From Vagococcus martis (lineage in GTDB: Bacteria > Bacillota > Bacilli > Lactobacillales > Vagococcaceae): a stretch of DNA of 64,000 nucleotides. Position numbers and translations under genes: made by a program. Location of the stretch: the NCBI RefSeq assembly GCF_002026305.1, contig NZ_MVAB01000001.1, forward strand, positions 992,001-1,056,000. The letters run 5' to 3'. The notes under the pieces were generated by a model that was given only the letters and a program-made list of their open reading frames with translations, was not told the origin of the DNA and made no database searches. Positions 62,398-64,000 of this stretch are shown here, piece by piece; within the stretch, counting starts at the first letter, position 1, and each line of letters starts with the position of its first letter.

Positions 62398-64000
62398 AGA
62401 TTTGCTTGAAACAATTGATGCAAGTATGATATTTCCCCTAAATCAACCGAGACATGATAGACTGACTCGAACTTTTCTAGTCCTTGTTTAATAACATTTA
62501 TAAAATAGGAGTGATTTTTACTAAACTCTTCTTCATCCATTAAAGTGTTTTGAACATACTCTCTAGTAATCACACGCTCAATCATACAACTGATATGAAT
62601 ATATAACGCTGTCTTCAAATTATTCGGAATTTTTATATCAAAAGCTTGTTCCCAATAATCAATCATCTCTGAAATTAACTCAATGGTTTTTTCTGGATTT
62701 AAAATACTTAACATTGTAACCAAATTCTCTAATGACAAGGTCTTCATGACACCATTATTCAAATGTTGAATGTCTAATGGGTCTAAATAACGCTCAAATA
62801 TCGTTGCCAAATGCTTGTATCCATCCTCAGATACCACATCATCAATCCCAATATATTTCACACCGTCAACTTGCGGATCGGCTGTGCCTAAAATGCCAAT
62901 AATATCATAGCGATTAAACATCGTAGTATTGGTTTTCATTTTTTTCAGATGTGCATAATCGGATAAAACAAGTTGAATTGGCGTATTTTTAGGTAAATTT
63001 TCAGAAATGACTTCTTGTAATTTCTTGGCTGTCCCCATACCTGATTGGCACGAAATAATTAACGCTGGGACTTTTTTCTTATCCGGTTGGAACATCGAAT
63101 AGGTTGAAAAATGCTGACGAGAAGATTCTTTTCCAATCATTTCAATATGTTCATTATTCACAATTCTAAAACCAACATCTAGTGCTAGTTGAGTTGAGAC
63201 ATTGTTGATAATCACAATTGATCCGTCCACACGATGCTCGAGCGCTTCTTTTAAGTCTTGTGTATGACCAATATCAATCAATATAATCGTGCCATTGGCT
63301 GTTTCATGCAAGGAAAGGTAACGTTGCAGCTTCACGATAATCTCATTAAAACTCACATCTAATGACATATCAATTCCTTGATACACCTTTTGACCAATCA
63401 TAGCGTTCGTTGTTTCTGCTAGACTAGATGCCGTGCTTTTTCCATGGCAAATAATGACACCATTGATTTGTTCTTTGTGTTTCAATCGACGATAATAAGT
63501 AAAAATCATATTTAAAATCAAATAGTCCCACTCATTTAATTCAATATGGCCGATATTTGACATCTCTTTAAACAAATAAACAAATAAATCAACGGTATTC
63601 GTAACATACTCTAGCTTTTCTTTAAACAATTGATTGTACTGTTTTGCTCCATCGACTGCATACTCACTGTCTGATTCCCTAGCTAACAACAGCTCGATAA
63701 ATAATAATAAAATGTCACGTGTTTCTGGCAATACTTCGATTTGATGCGTTTCATACATCACACGACAAACCTCATCAATCATGGAAACTAACTTGATTTT
63801 TAATGGCTTGTCTATCAACGCTCGGTTATTAATTGATTTAAACTGTTCCTCTATTTTTTCAAACGACACATTAATCCAGTAATGCGAGTTAAGTTCTTCT
63901 CTCAAATATTGCTTACCAATGCTATCAAGCTCTCTATATAACACATCAAAAAACGTCGCAATCGATCGATAACTTGGGTCAATGACCATCCCAGTTGGTG
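62379..64000 (-). CDS. LevR/ManR-type sigma-54-dependent activator, 5' end outside window
   Basis: The C-terminal 540 residues of a PTS-regulated activator; the frame stays open past 64000. Domains visible in order are a PTS regulation domain (LIDKPLKIKLVSMIDEVCRVMYETHQIEVLPETRDILLLFIELL), a mannose-type IIA-like domain (NGVIICHGKSTASSLAETTNAMI, with the histidine), a galactitol-type IIB-like domain (ALIISCQSGMGTAKKLQEVI, with the cysteine), and a second PRD (LENLVTMLSILNPEKTIELIS, TALYIHISCMIERVITRE). The expected AAA+ domain lies outside. Phosphorylation by the PTS would set its activity. It probably activates the sigma-54 promoter just downstream. Confidence 0.9.
   Translation of the reverse strand, partial: PTGMVIDPSYRSIATFFDVLYRELDSIGKQYLREELNSHYWINVSFEKIEEQFKSINNRALIDKPLKIKLVSMIDEVCRVMYETHQIEVLPETRDILLLFIELLLARESDSEYAVDGAKQYNQLFKEKLEYVTNTVDLFVYLFKEMSNIGHIELNEWDYLILNMIFTYYRRLKHKEQINGVIICHGKSTASSLAETTNAMIGQKVYQGIDMSLDVSFNEIIVKLQRYLSLHETANGTIILIDIGHTQDLKEALEHRVDGSIVIINNVSTQLALDVGFRIVNNEHIEMIGKESSRQHFSTYSMFQPDKKKVPALIISCQSGMGTAKKLQEVISENLPKNTPIQLVLSDYAHLKKMKTNTTMFNRYDIIGILGTADPQVDGVKYIGIDDVVSEDGYKHLATIFERYLDPLDIQHLNNGVMKTLSLENLVTMLSILNPEKTIELISEMIDYWEQAFDIKIPNNLKTALYIHISCMIERVITREYVQNTLMDEEEFSKNHSYFINVIKQGLEKFESVYHVSVDLGEISYLHQLFQANLIGFTF

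Overview
The window is chromosomal DNA of an A+T-rich, low-GC Gram-positive bacterium of the Lactobacillales, most likely Enterococcaceae (Vagococcus or Enterococcus type). This is inferred from the fused glutathione synthetase GshF, the many PTS operons, purine-rich AGGAGG-type ribosome binding sites, the rnmV-tatD-metG housekeeping order and the absence of respiratory or sporulation genes. I see no rRNA, tRNA, CRISPR array, insertion sequence or phage gene.

Layout. 1-4.1 kb: housekeeping metG-tatD-rnmV and a DUF1054 gene, all on the minus strand. 4.1-6.6 kb: an MmgE/PrpD dehydratase-family gene with an AEC-type carrier, preceded by a Fur-like box. 6.8-9 kb: a GH3 beta-glucosidase. 9.1-12 kb: a TetR regulator, a DUF2871 membrane protein and an HrtBA-like ABC exporter with two matching operators, probably a heme sensing and efflux unit. 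12.1-15.3 kb: a GT2 / GT-C / GtrA three-component cell-surface glycosylation operon. 15.3-22.6 kb: a minus-strand operon for peptidoglycan amino sugars (lactose-type PTS, MupG, esterase, BadF-type sugar kinase, AnmK, MurR-like regulator) behind a strong promoter with two related palindromes. 22.6-26.3 kb: a Fur-boxed siderophore ABC importer. 26.4-29.3 kb: YueI-like protein, aldehyde dehydrogenase, HAD phosphatase. 29.3-33.8 kb: a LicT-BglP-BglA beta-glucoside operon with two antiterminator sites. 33.9-36.2 kb: gshF. 36.3-40 kb: fruR-fruK-fruA with four tandem operator repeats. 40-43.7 kb: argS (attenuated leader), ornithine carbamoyltransferase and argR. 43.7-45.2 kb: a phosphohexomutase.

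The last third (45.4-64 kb) is a catabolic island for host-type glycans. AgaR-AgaS-LacD-LacC converts galactosamine 6-phosphate through tagatose 6-phosphate to triose phosphates. Divergent to it lies an unsaturated glucuronyl hydrolase (GH88) and a GH35 beta-galactosidase, then a GntR regulator and a mannose-family PTS (IIAB, IIC, IID); three copies of ACTTAACATGTTA link these. A second mannose-family system (IIB, IIC, IID, IIA, YajC-like, heparinase II/III-like lyase, second GH88) is preceded by a near-perfect sigma-54 promoter, a 10-bp inverted repeat and the end of a LevR-type activator. Together they suggest import of glycosaminoglycan-derived disaccharides, intracellular cleavage, and feeding of amino sugar into the tagatose pathway.

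Points most worth following are the peptidoglycan-sugar operon without murQ, the heme unit with the DUF2871 protein, the sigma-54 glycosaminoglycan operon, a licT gene that appears to start at ATT, and several newly recognisable operators. All assignments come from reading motifs; no database search was run.
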